Source: Microbacterium sp. nov. GSS16
GTDB taxonomy: Bacteria; Actinomycetota; Actinomycetes; Actinomycetales; Microbacteriaceae
Assembly (NCBI RefSeq): GCF_028198145.1
Contig: NZ_CP116338.1
Span: forward strand, 186,001 to 250,000
DNA length: 64,000 bases
Direction: 5' to 3'
The translations under genes were made by a program, and so were the position numbers. Position 1 is the first letter of the stretch; every line of letters begins with the position of its first letter. Of the stretch, positions 1-8,340 are shown in pieces. The notes below the pieces were generated by a model, which saw nothing but the letters and a program-made list of their open reading frames with translations, was not told the DNA's origin and did not search any database.

Positions 1-456
1 GGCTCGTGGCTCAGTCGGGTGCTGCTCGGCCAGCATGCTCTCGACCTGCAGGTGCCGCTGCTGGCCTTCCTGTTCCTCGTCGCGCTGGGCATCGACTACA
101 CGATCTTCCTCGTGCACCGCGCCCAGGGCGAGGCGGCGAAGCACGGCACGCGCACCGGCATCGTCGAGGCGGTCACCCACACCGGCGGTGTGATCACCAG
201 CGCGGGCATCGTGCTGGCAGCCGTCTTCGCCGCGCTGGGAGTGCTGCCCCTGGTCACGCTCGGCCAGCTCGGGCTGATCGTCGGAGTCGGAGTGATCGTC
301 GACACGCTGGTCGTTCGCACCGTGATCGTTCCCGCGATCTTCGCCCTCGTCGGTGATCGCATCTGGTGGCCGAGCCGCCCGAGCTCTTCGCCCGAGAGCG
401 GTTCGGAGGAAGAATCGACCCATGAGCCTCGTGAGCATGCCGCTGTCACCCGGTGA
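1..456 (+). CDS. MMPL family transporter, C-terminal part (5' end outside window)
   Basis: The reading frame is open from the first base, so this is the last 151 residues of a larger RND/MMPL membrane protein. Strong hydrophobic helices surround the pattern GIDYTIFLVHR, the usual 'GxDYxxFL' signature at a transmembrane helix of MMPL exporters, followed by a GGVITSAGIVLAAVF helix and a final VVRTVIVPAIFALVGD helix. Such proteins export lipids or drugs using proton motive force. The tail after the last helix is polar. The stop lies 35 bases inside the following histidine kinase gene, so the two are probably cotranscribed. Substrate cannot be told from this fragment. Confidence 0.85.
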   Translation, partial: GSWLSRVLLGQHALDLQVPLLAFLFLVALGIDYTIFLVHRAQGEAAKHGTRTGIVEAVTHTGGVITSAGIVLAAVFAALGVLPLVTLGQLGLIVGVGVIVDTLVVRTVIVPAIFALVGDRIWWPSRPSSSPESGSEEESTHEPREHAAVTR

Positions 457-1849
457 CGAGCCCGGCGACGATGGCCGGATGCCCGGTCGCGGCCGCCGCG
501 AGCGCGGGCACGGGGGCCGGATGGGCCCGGTGTCCGCCGCCCCCACGGTGCGCGCGATGGAGATCGGCCAGCACGTCATCGCCGCCGGGCTCGCCGCGAT
601 CGGCGTGATCCGGGCGATCGCTGCGGGCACACCCATCGCCGCGGCCGTGATCGCGGGCGTGGCGATCCTCGCCTGGCACACCGCCGGAGCCCTGCTGCCG
701 CTGCGCGCACGCGCGCACAGCGCGGCCGTGTGGTGGCTCGTGGGCTTCGCCGCCGTGTGGATCGCCGCGGTCGCCGTGTCGTCCGAGTTCGTCTGGGTGG
801 CCTTCCTGCTCTGGCTGCTGGCCGGTCACCTGCTGCCGCTGCGATGGGGGCTGGTGTTCTCGGGCGTGGTGTTCGGGGTTGTGGCCGTCGGGCCGATCCT
901 GCATCACGGCACCACCAGCTACGCCAACATCTTCGGGCCGCTCATCGGCGGCATCTTCGCCTACGGCATCTCGCGCGGCTACCTGCAGCTGCTGCGCGAC
1001 GCGGCCGAGCGCGAGCGTCTGCTCGACTCGCTCACCCGAACGCAGCACGAGATGGCCGACCTGCAGGACGAGCTCGCCCTCGCGCAGCGCGAGGCCGGTG
1101 CGATCGCCGAGCGCACGCGCATCTCGCGCGACATCCACGACACGGTCGCGCAAGGGCTCTCATCGATCCGGCTGCTCGCACACGCCGGAGCAGCACGCAG
1201 CACCGACGCAGAAGCGGCGCGCACCCTCTCGCAGTTGGAGGACCTCGCGGGCGCCAGTCTCGGCGATGTGCGTCGCATCGTCGCCGCGCTCGCGCCCGCC
1301 GAGCTGGAGGGCAACGGGCTCGCCGAAGCACTGGAGCGGATGCTGGAGCGCACCGAGCAGGAGGCGGGGCAGCAGTCGCCGCTGCGCACCGAGCTGCACG
1401 TCGACGAGTCACTGCCCACGCTGCCGACGCCCGTCGAGGTCGCTCTGCTGCGCACCGCGCAGTCGGCACTGGCCAACGTGCGCCTGCACGCCAGAGCATC
1501 CCGTGTCGTCGTCAGTCTGATCGACGACGACGGATCGGTGCGGCTCGACATCATCGACGACGGTGTGGGGTTCGATCTGCCCGGCTGGGAGCGCGACGTC
1601 GAGTCGGGCTCGTCGAGCTACGGGCTGCGCTTCATCCGCGCCCGGCTGCGCGAGCTCGGCGGCGGCCTCGACATCGAGAGCGCGCCCGGCGAGGGCACGG
1701 CCATCTCAGTGTCGGTGCCCATCCTCCCCGAGCAGTCGTCACTGGCACCCGCTCAGACCGCAGCACCCGCATCCGAGCGCCCGGCGCCCGCGCACTCCAC
1801 AGCGCCCGCATCCGCCGAGTCGTCATCCGAGACGAAGGAGATCCCGTGA
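422..1849 (+). CDS. NarL-type sensor histidine kinase
   Basis: A 475-residue membrane sensor kinase. About five hydrophobic segments fill residues 45-180, followed by a coiled stretch. The HisKA_3 dimerisation helix has RDIHDTVAQGL with the phosphoacceptor His at about residue 239. A C-terminal HATPase domain shows IDDGVGFD and GLRFIRARLRELGGG. The last 50 residues are Ala/Pro-rich. ATG at 422 was chosen because GGAGGAAG precedes it; a longer frame from 353 lies inside the MMPL gene. The stop overlaps the response regulator start by four bases (GTGA), so the pair is translationally coupled. The signal is unknown; the drug exporter just downstream is the obvious candidate target. Confidence 0.93.
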   Translation: MSLVSMPLSPGDEPGDDGRMPGRGRRERGHGGRMGPVSAAPTVRAMEIGQHVIAAGLAAIGVIRAIAAGTPIAAAVIAGVAILAWHTAGALLPLRARAHSAAVWWLVGFAAVWIAAVAVSSEFVWVAFLLWLLAGHLLPLRWGLVFSGVVFGVVAVGPILHHGTTSYANIFGPLIGGIFAYGISRGYLQLLRDAAERERLLDSLTRTQHEMADLQDELALAQREAGAIAERTRISRDIHDTVAQGLSSIRLLAHAGAARSTDAEAARTLSQLEDLAGASLGDVRRIVAALAPAELEGNGLAEALERMLERTEQEAGQQSPLRTELHVDESLPTLPTPVEVALLRTAQSALANVRLHARASRVVVSLIDDDGSVRLDIIDDGVGFDLPGWERDVESGSSSYGLRFIRARLRELGGGLDIESAPGEGTAISVSVPILPEQSSLAPAQTAAPASERPAPAHSTAPASAESSSETKEIP

Positions 1850-2463
1850 CCACCACCGTCCTGCTCGTCGACGACCACCCTGTCGTGCGCAGCGGCCTGC
1901 GCAGTGTGCTCGACACCGACACCGTCCGCGTGGTCGGCGAGGCGGCGACGGGCGAAGAGGCCATCGCCCTGGCCGGTCATCTGCGCCCCGACGTCGTGCT
2001 GTGCGATCTGCGCCTGGGAGCGGGCATCGACGGCATCCGCACCACGACGGCGCTGCGCCGCCTCGACCCCGCACCCGCCGTGCTGATCCTCACGACCTTC
2101 GATCGCGACGCCGAGATCCTCGGCGCGATCGAGGCGGGCGCCGCCGGCTATCTGCTCAAGGATGTCGCGCCCGAGGTGATCATCGACGGCATCCGTCGTG
2201 CGCATGCGGGCGAGACGATCCTCTCCCCCGAGCTCGCGGCCCGGGTGCTGCAGGGCATGCGCAACCCACTGCCCAAGCTCACCGACCGCGAGGTCGAGGT
2301 GCTGCGACTGCTGGCCACCGGCGCCGGCAACCGCGAGATCGCCAAGGCGCTCTTCGTGACCGAGGCGACCGTGAAGAGCCACATCGCCCACATCTTCACC
2401 AAGCTCGACGTCGACAGCCGCTCCCGCGCCATCCACGTCGCCCAGCAGGTGGGTCTGCTGTGA
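1846..2463 (+). CDS. NarL/FixJ family response regulator
   Basis: A 205-residue DNA-binding response regulator. The receiver domain shows the acidic pair DD at residues 9-10, the phosphorylated Asp at 54 (VVLCDLRLG) and the conserved Lys in GYLLKDV. The C-terminal LuxR-type helix-turn-helix runs from LTDREVEVLRLLATG to KLDVDSRSRAI. It starts at GTG within the kinase stop codon, with GAAGGAG upstream. It is the cognate partner of the kinase before it. The two together probably control the neighbouring MMPL and MFS exporters, which is inference from position. Confidence 0.95.
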   Translation: MTTTVLLVDDHPVVRSGLRSVLDTDTVRVVGEAATGEEAIALAGHLRPDVVLCDLRLGAGIDGIRTTTALRRLDPAPAVLILTTFDRDAEILGAIEAGAAGYLLKDVAPEVIIDGIRRAHAGETILSPELAARVLQGMRNPLPKLTDREVEVLRLLATGAGNREIAKALFVTEATVKSHIAHIFTKLDVDSRSRAIHVAQQVGLL

Positions 2464-2492
2464 CCCGCCCGAACCGTGAAGAGGAATCCGCC

Positions 2493-4151
2493 ATGAGCAG
2501 ACCGCACGACACAGACGCAGCCGCGGCCGAGCTCGCCGCGGCTGCGCCTGCCGCGCCCACTCGGCGGGAGTGGATCGCCCTGGCGGTGCTGTCGGTCGGG
2601 CTCGGGCTCATCGTGCTCGACGGCACGATCGTCGGCGTGGCGCTGCCCGCCATCATCCGCGACCTGGATCTCGACCTCACCGACGCCCAGTGGGTCAACA
2701 GCCTGTACGCGGTGGTGCTTGCCGCGCTGCTGCTGTCGACGGGCAGCCTGGCCGACCGCTGGGGTCGCAAGCGCCTCTTTCTGGCAGGACTCGTCGTCTT
2801 CATGGGCGGAAGCCTGCTGGCTGCCGTCTCCGCGAGTGCGGGCGCCCTCATCGGCGCCCGCGCCGTGCAGGCGGTCGGCGCCGCGCTCATCATGCCCTCG
2901 ACGCTGTCGACGGTGAACGCCGTGTTCCGCGGACGGTACCGGGCGGCCGCGTTCGGAGTCTGGGGTGCCGTCATCTCGGGCGCGGCCGCCGTCGGCCCGC
3001 TCGCCGGCGGGGCGCTGACGCAGTGGGCGTCGTGGCACTGGATCTTCCTCGTCAACCTGCCCGTCGGGCTGCTGCTGCTCGTCGCCGCAGCCATCGTCGT
3101 GCCCGAGACGCGCGGGCGCAAGACGCGCCCCGGTGTCGATGTCGACGGCGCGCTGCTCAGCGCGATCGGATTCGGCGCCCTCGTCTTCGCGGTCGTCGAG
3201 GGGCCCGACCTCGGATGGTGGACGCCGAAGAGCGAACTGACCCTGTTCGGCTGGACGTGGTCGCAGGATGCCCCGATCTCGGCCGTCCCGGTGGCACTGG
3301 CGATCGCGATCATCGCTCTCGTGCTGTTCGTCGTGTGGGAGCGACACCGCGAGAAGGTGCAGCGCGAGGCGCTGCTGGATCTCGGGCTGTTCACGTTCTC
3401 GACGTTCTCGTGGGGCAACCTGACCGCCGCGATGGTCGCCATCGGCGAATTCGCGATCATCTTCGTGCTCCCGCTGTTCCTCATCAACGCGCTGGGCCTG
3501 GATGTGATGGGCGCCGGCCTCGTGCTCGCCGCCATGGCGATCGGCGCGTTCTTCTCGGGCGCCTCGGCACGTCACCTCGCCGCACGCTTCGGCGCGCCGG
3601 GCACGGTGCTGCTCGGCCTCGGATTGGAGATCGTCGGCACGCTGGCACTGGCGCTGCTGCTGCGCGCCGACAGCGCCGGCTGGCTCGTCGCGATGCCGCT
3701 CGTCGTCTACGGACTCGGCCTCGGGCTCGCGTCGGCGCAGCTGACCGGCACGGTGCTGCAAGACATCCCGGTGGCCGTCTCGGGGCAGGGCTCGGCCACC
3801 CAGAGCACGGTTCGCCAGGTGGGCTCGGCTTTGGGGACCGCGATGGCCGGCACCGCGCTGTCGGTGTTGCTCGCCGTCTCGCTGCCCGCCGCGCTCGAGA
3901 ACGCGGGGATCACCGGCTCGGCGGCTGATCTACTCGCCGAATCCACACGCCTGTCGGCGGGCACGACGATCGCCCAGCTGCGAGCGCAGGGCGCAGGCTC
4001 CGCGTACGGAGAGCAGACGCCCACCGTGATCGACGCGCTGACCGGCGGGTTCGCCGACGCCACGCGAGGTGCACTGCTCGTGGCCACGGTGTTCCTCGTG
4101 CTCGGCTTCGTGGGAGCGCTGCGCCTGAAGCGGGCGGCGGAGCGCTCGTAG
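2493..4151 (+). CDS. DHA2-family (14-helix) MFS drug exporter
   Basis: A 552-residue major facilitator of the EmrB/QacA (DHA2) type, a proton-driven multidrug exporter. Visible marks are a first helix ending at D-G-T-I-V near residue 45, the loop 2-3 motif DRWGRKRLFLAG, and the antiporter motif C region VISGAAAVGPLAGG. The length and hydrophobicity fit 14 helices. It starts at ATG 2493, 29 bases after the response regulator stop, with GAAGAGGAA upstream, so it belongs to the same transcription unit. A long polar segment with TRLSAG near the C terminus lies between the last two helices, as is common in actinobacterial members. Substrate unknown. Confidence 0.92.
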   Translation: MSRPHDTDAAAAELAAAAPAAPTRREWIALAVLSVGLGLIVLDGTIVGVALPAIIRDLDLDLTDAQWVNSLYAVVLAALLLSTGSLADRWGRKRLFLAGLVVFMGGSLLAAVSASAGALIGARAVQAVGAALIMPSTLSTVNAVFRGRYRAAAFGVWGAVISGAAAVGPLAGGALTQWASWHWIFLVNLPVGLLLLVAAAIVVPETRGRKTRPGVDVDGALLSAIGFGALVFAVVEGPDLGWWTPKSELTLFGWTWSQDAPISAVPVALAIAIIALVLFVVWERHREKVQREALLDLGLFTFSTFSWGNLTAAMVAIGEFAIIFVLPLFLINALGLDVMGAGLVLAAMAIGAFFSGASARHLAARFGAPGTVLLGLGLEIVGTLALALLLRADSAGWLVAMPLVVYGLGLGLASAQLTGTVLQDIPVAVSGQGSATQSTVRQVGSALGTAMAGTALSVLLAVSLPAALENAGITGSAADLLAESTRLSAGTTIAQLRAQGAGSAYGEQTPTVIDALTGGFADATRGALLVATVFLVLGFVGALRLKRAAERS

Positions 4152-4312
4152 CCCCCGCAGGCGCCGCGTACATGCGTCGCCCGGTCCCGAATGGTCGGGG
4201 TCCCTGCATCCGAGGCGACCATATGCGCTCAGCGGGCGGGGTGATTGCGAGCAGGATGCCGACGCGCAGACCATGCGCTGCTAACGCGAGGCGCGGGGAT
4301 GCCGACAGTCCC

Positions 4313-4341
4313 CGAGGACGGACCAGGATGGGCCGTCCTCG
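4313..4341 (+). promoter_or_regulatory. Hairpin presenting a CsrA-like site in the flagellar leader
   Basis: A perfect 9-bp stem (CGAGGACGG / CCGTCCTCG) encloses the loop ACCAGGATGGG. The loop carries GGA in a context close to the CsrA consensus RUACARGGAUGU. A second GGA at 4372-4374 (CCAGGATGGAG) overlaps the flbD ribosome binding site. csrA is the last gene of this operon. No U-tract follows the stem, so a terminator is less likely. CsrA binding is inference. Confidence 0.45.
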
Positions 4342-4382
4342 CACCGGCCTCGCGCCGGGGCCGATCTTCCAGGATGGAGCTC

Positions 4383-4607
4383 ATGATCGTCGTCACGCGT
4401 CTGAACCGCAGCAGGTTCGCGGTCAACCCCGACCTGATCGAGAGGGTGCAGGAATCTCCTGACACCACGATCGTCATGGTCGACGGCGCGCGTTTCGTCG
4501 TCCGCGAGACCATGGAAGAGCTCATCGGGCAGATCACCGCGTTCCGTGCGAAAGTTCTGGCGCAGGCATCCCGACTCTCCGCCGCCACCAGGGCCGAGGA
4601 CCTCTGA
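4383..4607 (+). CDS. flbD: FlbD-family flagellar protein
   Basis: A 74-residue protein with the typical FlbD (PF06289) pattern: a start like MIVVTRLNRSRFAVNPDLIE, followed by the strands TTIVMVDGARFVVRET and a short helix. FlbD-like proteins of Gram-positives and spirochaetes lie beside motA; their exact role is not settled. ATG 4383 was preferred because family members start M-I-x-L/V-T-R-L-N; an in-frame ATG three codons earlier (4374) is possible. The stop overlaps the motA start by one base. This is the first gene of the flagellar operon; flgE or flgD, usual neighbours before flbD, are not present upstream here. Confidence 0.9.
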   Translation: MIVVTRLNRSRFAVNPDLIERVQESPDTTIVMVDGARFVVRETMEELIGQITAFRAKVLAQASRLSAATRAEDL

Positions 4608-5446
4608 TGGACATCGGACTCATCCTCGGTCTCGCCCTCGCGTTCGGCTCGCTGCTGGCGATGATCAGCATGGAGGGGGCTTCGGTCTCGGCGCTGCTGC
4701 TGCCCGCGCCGATGATGCTCGTCTTCGGCGGCACCATCGCGGTCGGCATCGCGAGCGGCACCCTCCGCGACTTCCTGCACGCGGTGAAGGCGCTGCCGCG
4801 GGCGTTCCGCGGCGAGCGCCGTACCGCGCAGAGCGTGATCAGCACCGTCGTCGGCCACGCCGAGAAGGCGCGCACCGAGGGACTCCTCTCGCTCGAGCAG
4901 GGCGTCGCCGACGAGAAGGATCCGTTCCTGCGGCAGGCGCTGCAGAGCATCGCCGACGGCATCGACGCCGAGGATCTGCGCATCCTGCTCGAAGACGAGA
5001 TCGCGTCCGCCGCCGCGCGCAACCGCACCGCCTCGCGATTCTTCATGACCCTCGGCGGCTTCGCGCCGACTGTCGGCATCATCGGCACGGTCGTCTCGCT
5101 CACCCACACGCTCGAGAAGCTCGACCAGCCCGAGACGCTCGGCCCCATGATCGCCGCCGCCTTCGTCGCCACGCTGTGGGGCCTGCTCTCGGCGAACTTC
5201 ATCTGGCTCCCCATCGGCGGCCGCCTGCAGCGGCTCGGCGAGCTGGAGCTGGAGCGCATGACGGTGCTCATGGAGGGAATGCTGGCCGTGCAGGCCGGCG
5301 CCGCTCCGGCGCACGTCGCGGAGCGTCTCGGTGCGCTCGTGTCGGACGCGAAGCCCGGCAAGGACGGCAAGAGCAAGGGCAAGGCCGAGAAGAAGGGCCG
5401 AGAAGAGAGCGACGCCACGCCATCGCTCTCCGAGGTCGGGCTGTGA
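4607..5446 (+). CDS. motA: Flagellar motor stator protein MotA
   Basis: A 279-residue inner-membrane stator subunit that, with MotB, conducts protons to turn the motor. Four hydrophobic segments are visible: two at residues 1-50 and two after residue 148. The helix 3 motif GGFAPTVGIIGTV holds the conserved proline (about 154) that couples ion flow to movement. The charged cytoplasmic loop between helices 2 and 3 is present, including the RG-E-RR stretch. The C-terminal 40 residues are Lys/Glu-rich. Start ATG overlaps the flbD stop (TGATG), and the stop overlaps the motB start by four bases. Confidence 0.96.
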   Translation: MDIGLILGLALAFGSLLAMISMEGASVSALLLPAPMMLVFGGTIAVGIASGTLRDFLHAVKALPRAFRGERRTAQSVISTVVGHAEKARTEGLLSLEQGVADEKDPFLRQALQSIADGIDAEDLRILLEDEIASAAARNRTASRFFMTLGGFAPTVGIIGTVVSLTHTLEKLDQPETLGPMIAAAFVATLWGLLSANFIWLPIGGRLQRLGELELERMTVLMEGMLAVQAGAAPAHVAERLGALVSDAKPGKDGKSKGKAEKKGREESDATPSLSEVGL

Positions 5447-6252
5447 GCGTCCGGCGCCGGCGGCGGGTCGAGCCCGAGGGGCATTCCGGGCCCGACGAGC
5501 GGTGGATGGCGTCGTACCTCGACATGATCACCGTTCTGATGTGCATGTTCATCGTGCTCTTCGCCATGTCGACGGTCGATCAGGAGAAGTTCGCGGCCTT
5601 GAGCGCATCGCTGGCGACCGGATTCGGGCAGGAGAAGACCGACGAGATCGATGTGTCGCAGGGCGTGGTCGTACCCGCGAACCTGCTCGACGAGGAGGGC
5701 GAGGGGTTCGCCGACAGCGAGGTGTCGGCCGCGCAGAAGGAGTTCGACGACCTCTCGGCGCTGCGCGAGCGCATTCGGGATGCCCTCGCGCAGCGGGGGC
5801 TGGCCGACGCCGCCACCTTCACGATCGACGCTCGAGGGCTGACGGTCAGCCTGGTCAGCGCCGAGACGTTCTTCGCCACGAACAGCACGGCGCTCACCCC
5901 CGTCGCCGTCGACATCCTCAACGCGCTCGGCTCGGTGCTGACCAGCATCCCGAACCAGATCTCGGTCGAAGGCCACGCCGACAGCCGGCAGTCGATCGCA
6001 CCGTTCGAGACCAATTGGGAGCTGTCGTCCGGCCGCTCGACCCAGGTGCTGCGCCACCTGGTCGAAGCGTGCGGCATCAACCCCGCCGTCATCCAGTCGG
6101 TCGGCTTCGGCGACGCGCGTCCCGTCGTGCCGGGCGCGGATCCCGAGGCTCTCGCTCAGAACAGACGGGTCGACGTCGTCGTCCTCTCGGATGCGGATGA
6201 GGAGGTGCGACAGCTGCTTCCGGGCCTGCAGGCGAAGGCGCCCTCCCGCTGA
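5443..6252 (+). CDS. motB: Flagellar motor stator protein MotB
   Basis: A 269-residue stator protein. The N terminus is basic, then comes the single membrane helix beginning SYLDMITVLMCMFIVLF, whose Asp (about residue 27) is the proton-carrying residue. The periplasmic C-terminal OmpA-like domain binds peptidoglycan and shows ISVEGHADSR, the NWELSSGRS motif and AQNRRVDVVV. The GTG start at 5443 sits inside the motA stop (GTGA). A 48-base gap follows before fliM. No fliL gene, common between motB and fliM in other Gram-positives, is found there. Confidence 0.96.
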   Translation: MSVRRRRRVEPEGHSGPDERWMASYLDMITVLMCMFIVLFAMSTVDQEKFAALSASLATGFGQEKTDEIDVSQGVVVPANLLDEEGEGFADSEVSAAQKEFDDLSALRERIRDALAQRGLADAATFTIDARGLTVSLVSAETFFATNSTALTPVAVDILNALGSVLTSIPNQISVEGHADSRQSIAPFETNWELSSGRSTQVLRHLVEACGINPAVIQSVGFGDARPVVPGADPEALAQNRRVDVVVLSDADEEVRQLLPGLQAKAPSR

Positions 6253-6300
6253 TCGATCGCTCTGCTTACGCGCGCCGATCACCGCCCGATAGTCGGGGTC

Positions 6301-7215
6301 GTGGTGATCGAGGACAGCGCGCGTTCAGCCGTGCGCGCGCAGAGCAGCGTCGAGCTGTACGACTTCGGTCGTTCGACGACCCTGTCGCGCGAGCACGCCC
6401 GCATCCTCGAGATGTCGTTCGAGACCTTCGCCAGGCAGTGGGGTTCGCAGCTGTCGGCGCGCACCCACGGACGCTCGCACGTCGTCGTCGAGGCGGTCGC
6501 GATGCAGACCTACGACGAGTACGGCGGCTCGCTGCCGCCCGCGACGACCCTCGTGGTCTGCGCGCTGCCGGGCACCGATGCCCGGGCGGTCATCCAGTTC
6601 CCCGCGTCGCTGGCCACCGCGTGGGTGGTGCAGATGGTCGGCGGCCGCCCTGTCGACACCGCCGAGGCGCGGCCGCTGACCCATATCGAGCAGGCGCTGG
6701 TCGGCGCGGTGATGAAGGATGCCATCGAGCATCTCACGCGCTCGCTCGACGGTCTGCTGCCCGACGGCATCACGATCGCCGGCATCCAGCACAGCTCGCA
6801 GTTCACGCAGGTCGCCGCCGCCAACGAGCCGGTGATCGTCGCCCAGCTCTCGATCCGCTCGGGCGGCCGCGCGCTCGGCGCGAGCGTGATGCTGCCGGCA
6901 TCCGTCATCCTCCGTGCGCTTTCGACCGTCGGCACGGGCATCCCCGAGCTGGCCTCGCCTGGGGCCATCGACCGTCAGGTCGAGCAGACGCCGGTCGAGG
7001 TCGCGCTGCGTCTCACACCCCGCCGTGTACGTCCGCGCGAGGTGCTCGATCTCGCGGTCGGCGACCTGCTCACCCTTCCGCACGCCGCTGACCGTCCCCT
7101 CGACCTCATGGTCGGAGACCACCCCGTGGCCACGGCCGCCGTGGGCGCCAGTGGCGCCCGTCTCGCCTGCGTCGTCACCGCGACGACGTCCGTCACCGCT
7201 CAGGAGCCTTCGTGA
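6301..7215 (+). CDS. fliM: Flagellar motor switch protein FliM
   Basis: A 304-residue C-ring protein that sets rotation direction. The middle domain begins near LYDFGRSTTLSREHARILEMSFETFARQW, and the C-terminal SpoA domain is recognisable (TPVEVALRLTPRRVRPREVLDLAVGD). The usual N-terminal CheY-P-binding peptide with EIDALL is absent; only about 20 residues precede the YDF motif. GTG 6301 is the first start in frame after motB, and a second GTG follows it directly. There is no good ribosome site, but GATAGT lies seven bases before the start and could be the -10 of a leaderless promoter. The stop overlaps fliN by four bases. Confidence 0.93.
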   Translation: MVIEDSARSAVRAQSSVELYDFGRSTTLSREHARILEMSFETFARQWGSQLSARTHGRSHVVVEAVAMQTYDEYGGSLPPATTLVVCALPGTDARAVIQFPASLATAWVVQMVGGRPVDTAEARPLTHIEQALVGAVMKDAIEHLTRSLDGLLPDGITIAGIQHSSQFTQVAAANEPVIVAQLSIRSGGRALGASVMLPASVILRALSTVGTGIPELASPGAIDRQVEQTPVEVALRLTPRRVRPREVLDLAVGDLLTLPHAADRPLDLMVGDHPVATAAVGASGARLACVVTATTSVTAQEPS

Positions 7216-7871
7216 CCAGCAGCATCGCCTACGAATCCGCCGTCGCCGCCGCCCTCGCCGCGCGCCTGCCCACCGCAGCGCCCGCGACGGCCGTGGCGTC
7301 GCAGGCATCGGGCGACACCGGCGACGCGGTGATCGTCGGGTACGTCGGCGAGGCCAGCGCGCAACTCGCCGTGCAGATCTTCGAACCGGATGCCCTGATC
7401 GACGGTCTCGCGGATGCGCCCCTGACCGAACGACTGCAGGGCCCTCTCGAGCTCGCCGTCGGCGCGCTCGGCGCGGGCCGGCTCGATGTGCCCGTCCTCG
7501 GCGACGCATCTGCGGTCTTCGCTCACCCGTCGGCGCAGGTGTTCGACCTGCAGGACGATGCCGGACACGTTCTCGGCCGCCTCGCCGTGCGCATCACGCA
7601 CGCTCCGCAGGCAGCGCCCGCGGCGTCGCGCCGTCTGCAGCGCATCGCGGGCGTCGAGATGGACCTCACCGTCGAGGTGGGACGCACGCGGATGGCGGTG
7701 CGCGACGTGCTCGATCTCGAGCCCGGCCGCATCGTCGAACTCGACCGCTCGGCCGGCGCTCCCGCAGACGTGCTGCTCAACGGTCGTGTGATCGCGCACG
7801 GCGAGATCGTCGTCGTCGACCAGGACTACGCGGTGCGGATCACCCGCATCCTCGAGAACGCCGAGGCCTGA
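7212..7871 (+). CDS. fliN: Flagellar motor switch protein FliN
   Basis: A 219-residue protein, longer than the roughly 100-140 residues of enterobacterial FliN, because an N-terminal domain of about 130 residues (FliY/CheC-like in position, but without a clear phosphatase motif) precedes the C-terminal SpoA domain. The SpoA part is clear: GVEMDLTVEVGRTRMAVRDVLDLEPGRIVELD, then LLNGRVIAHGEIVVVDQDYAVRIT. It forms the base of the C-ring with FliM and docks the export apparatus. The GTG start overlaps the fliM stop (GTGA). The next gene, fliO, begins within one or two bases of its stop. Confidence 0.93.
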   Translation: MTSSIAYESAVAAALAARLPTAAPATAVASQASGDTGDAVIVGYVGEASAQLAVQIFEPDALIDGLADAPLTERLQGPLELAVGALGAGRLDVPVLGDASAVFAHPSAQVFDLQDDAGHVLGRLAVRITHAPQAAPAASRRLQRIAGVEMDLTVEVGRTRMAVRDVLDLEPGRIVELDRSAGAPADVLLNGRVIAHGEIVVVDQDYAVRITRILENAEA

Positions 7872-7872
7872 T

Positions 7873-8340
7873 CTGGACGAGCTGCTCCTGCTGCTGCGCG
7901 TCGCCCTTTCGCTGGCGGCGGTGCTCGGGCTGCTCTGGTACGTGCAGCGCCGTGTCGGCAAGCGGGTGCAGCAGCGTCGAGACGGCGCCGAGATCACGGT
8001 GGTCGCCCGTCGTGCGCTCGGCTCGAAGGCGCAGCTCGTCGTGGTCGAGACCGACGACGCGCGTTATGTGCTCGGGGTCACCGAGCACGGGGTGAACCTC
8101 ATCGAGCGCGCCGCGCCCGCGCACGTCACCCGCCCCGTCGTGCACATCGGCGCCGAGGAACGGGCGACGGGCGACGCGACCGACGGCACGTTCGACGAGC
8201 TGCTGGCCGCGGAGCGGGAGTCCGAGCAGCCCTCGCTGCGTCGCCACCGCCGCCCCAGCTCACCGGATCCGCTCCGCGGATCGATCCTCTCCCCGCAGAC
8301 CTGGCGGCAGACTGCAGAGTTCCTGCGACGCGCGCGATGA
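7873..8340 (+). CDS. fliO: Flagellar biosynthesis protein FliO
   Basis: FliO helps assemble FliP into the export gate. A single N-terminal membrane helix is followed by the cytoplasmic domain ITVVARRALGSKAQLVVVETDDARYVLGVTE, typical of FliO. The start is unclear. The first standard start in frame is GTG 7921, but that would cut the membrane helix to a few residues. Reading from CTG 7873 gives (M/L)DELLLLLRVALSLAAVLGLLWYVQRR, a complete helix directly after the fliN stop with GAGG six bases upstream. I therefore place the start at 7873 (155 residues) as an inferred non-standard CTG start. The stop overlaps fliP by four bases. Confidence 0.85.
   Translation: MDELLLLLRVALSLAAVLGLLWYVQRRVGKRVQQRRDGAEITVVARRALGSKAQLVVVETDDARYVLGVTEHGVNLIERAAPAHVTRPVVHIGAEERATGDATDGTFDELLAAERESEQPSLRRHRRPSSPDPLRGSILSPQTWRQTAEFLRRAR

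Noticed and set aside
446..1153. Long minus-strand ORF opposite the histidine kinase
   Set aside because: Composition is Arg/Gly/His-rich as in antisense frames of high-GC genes; the plus strand carries clear kinase motifs.
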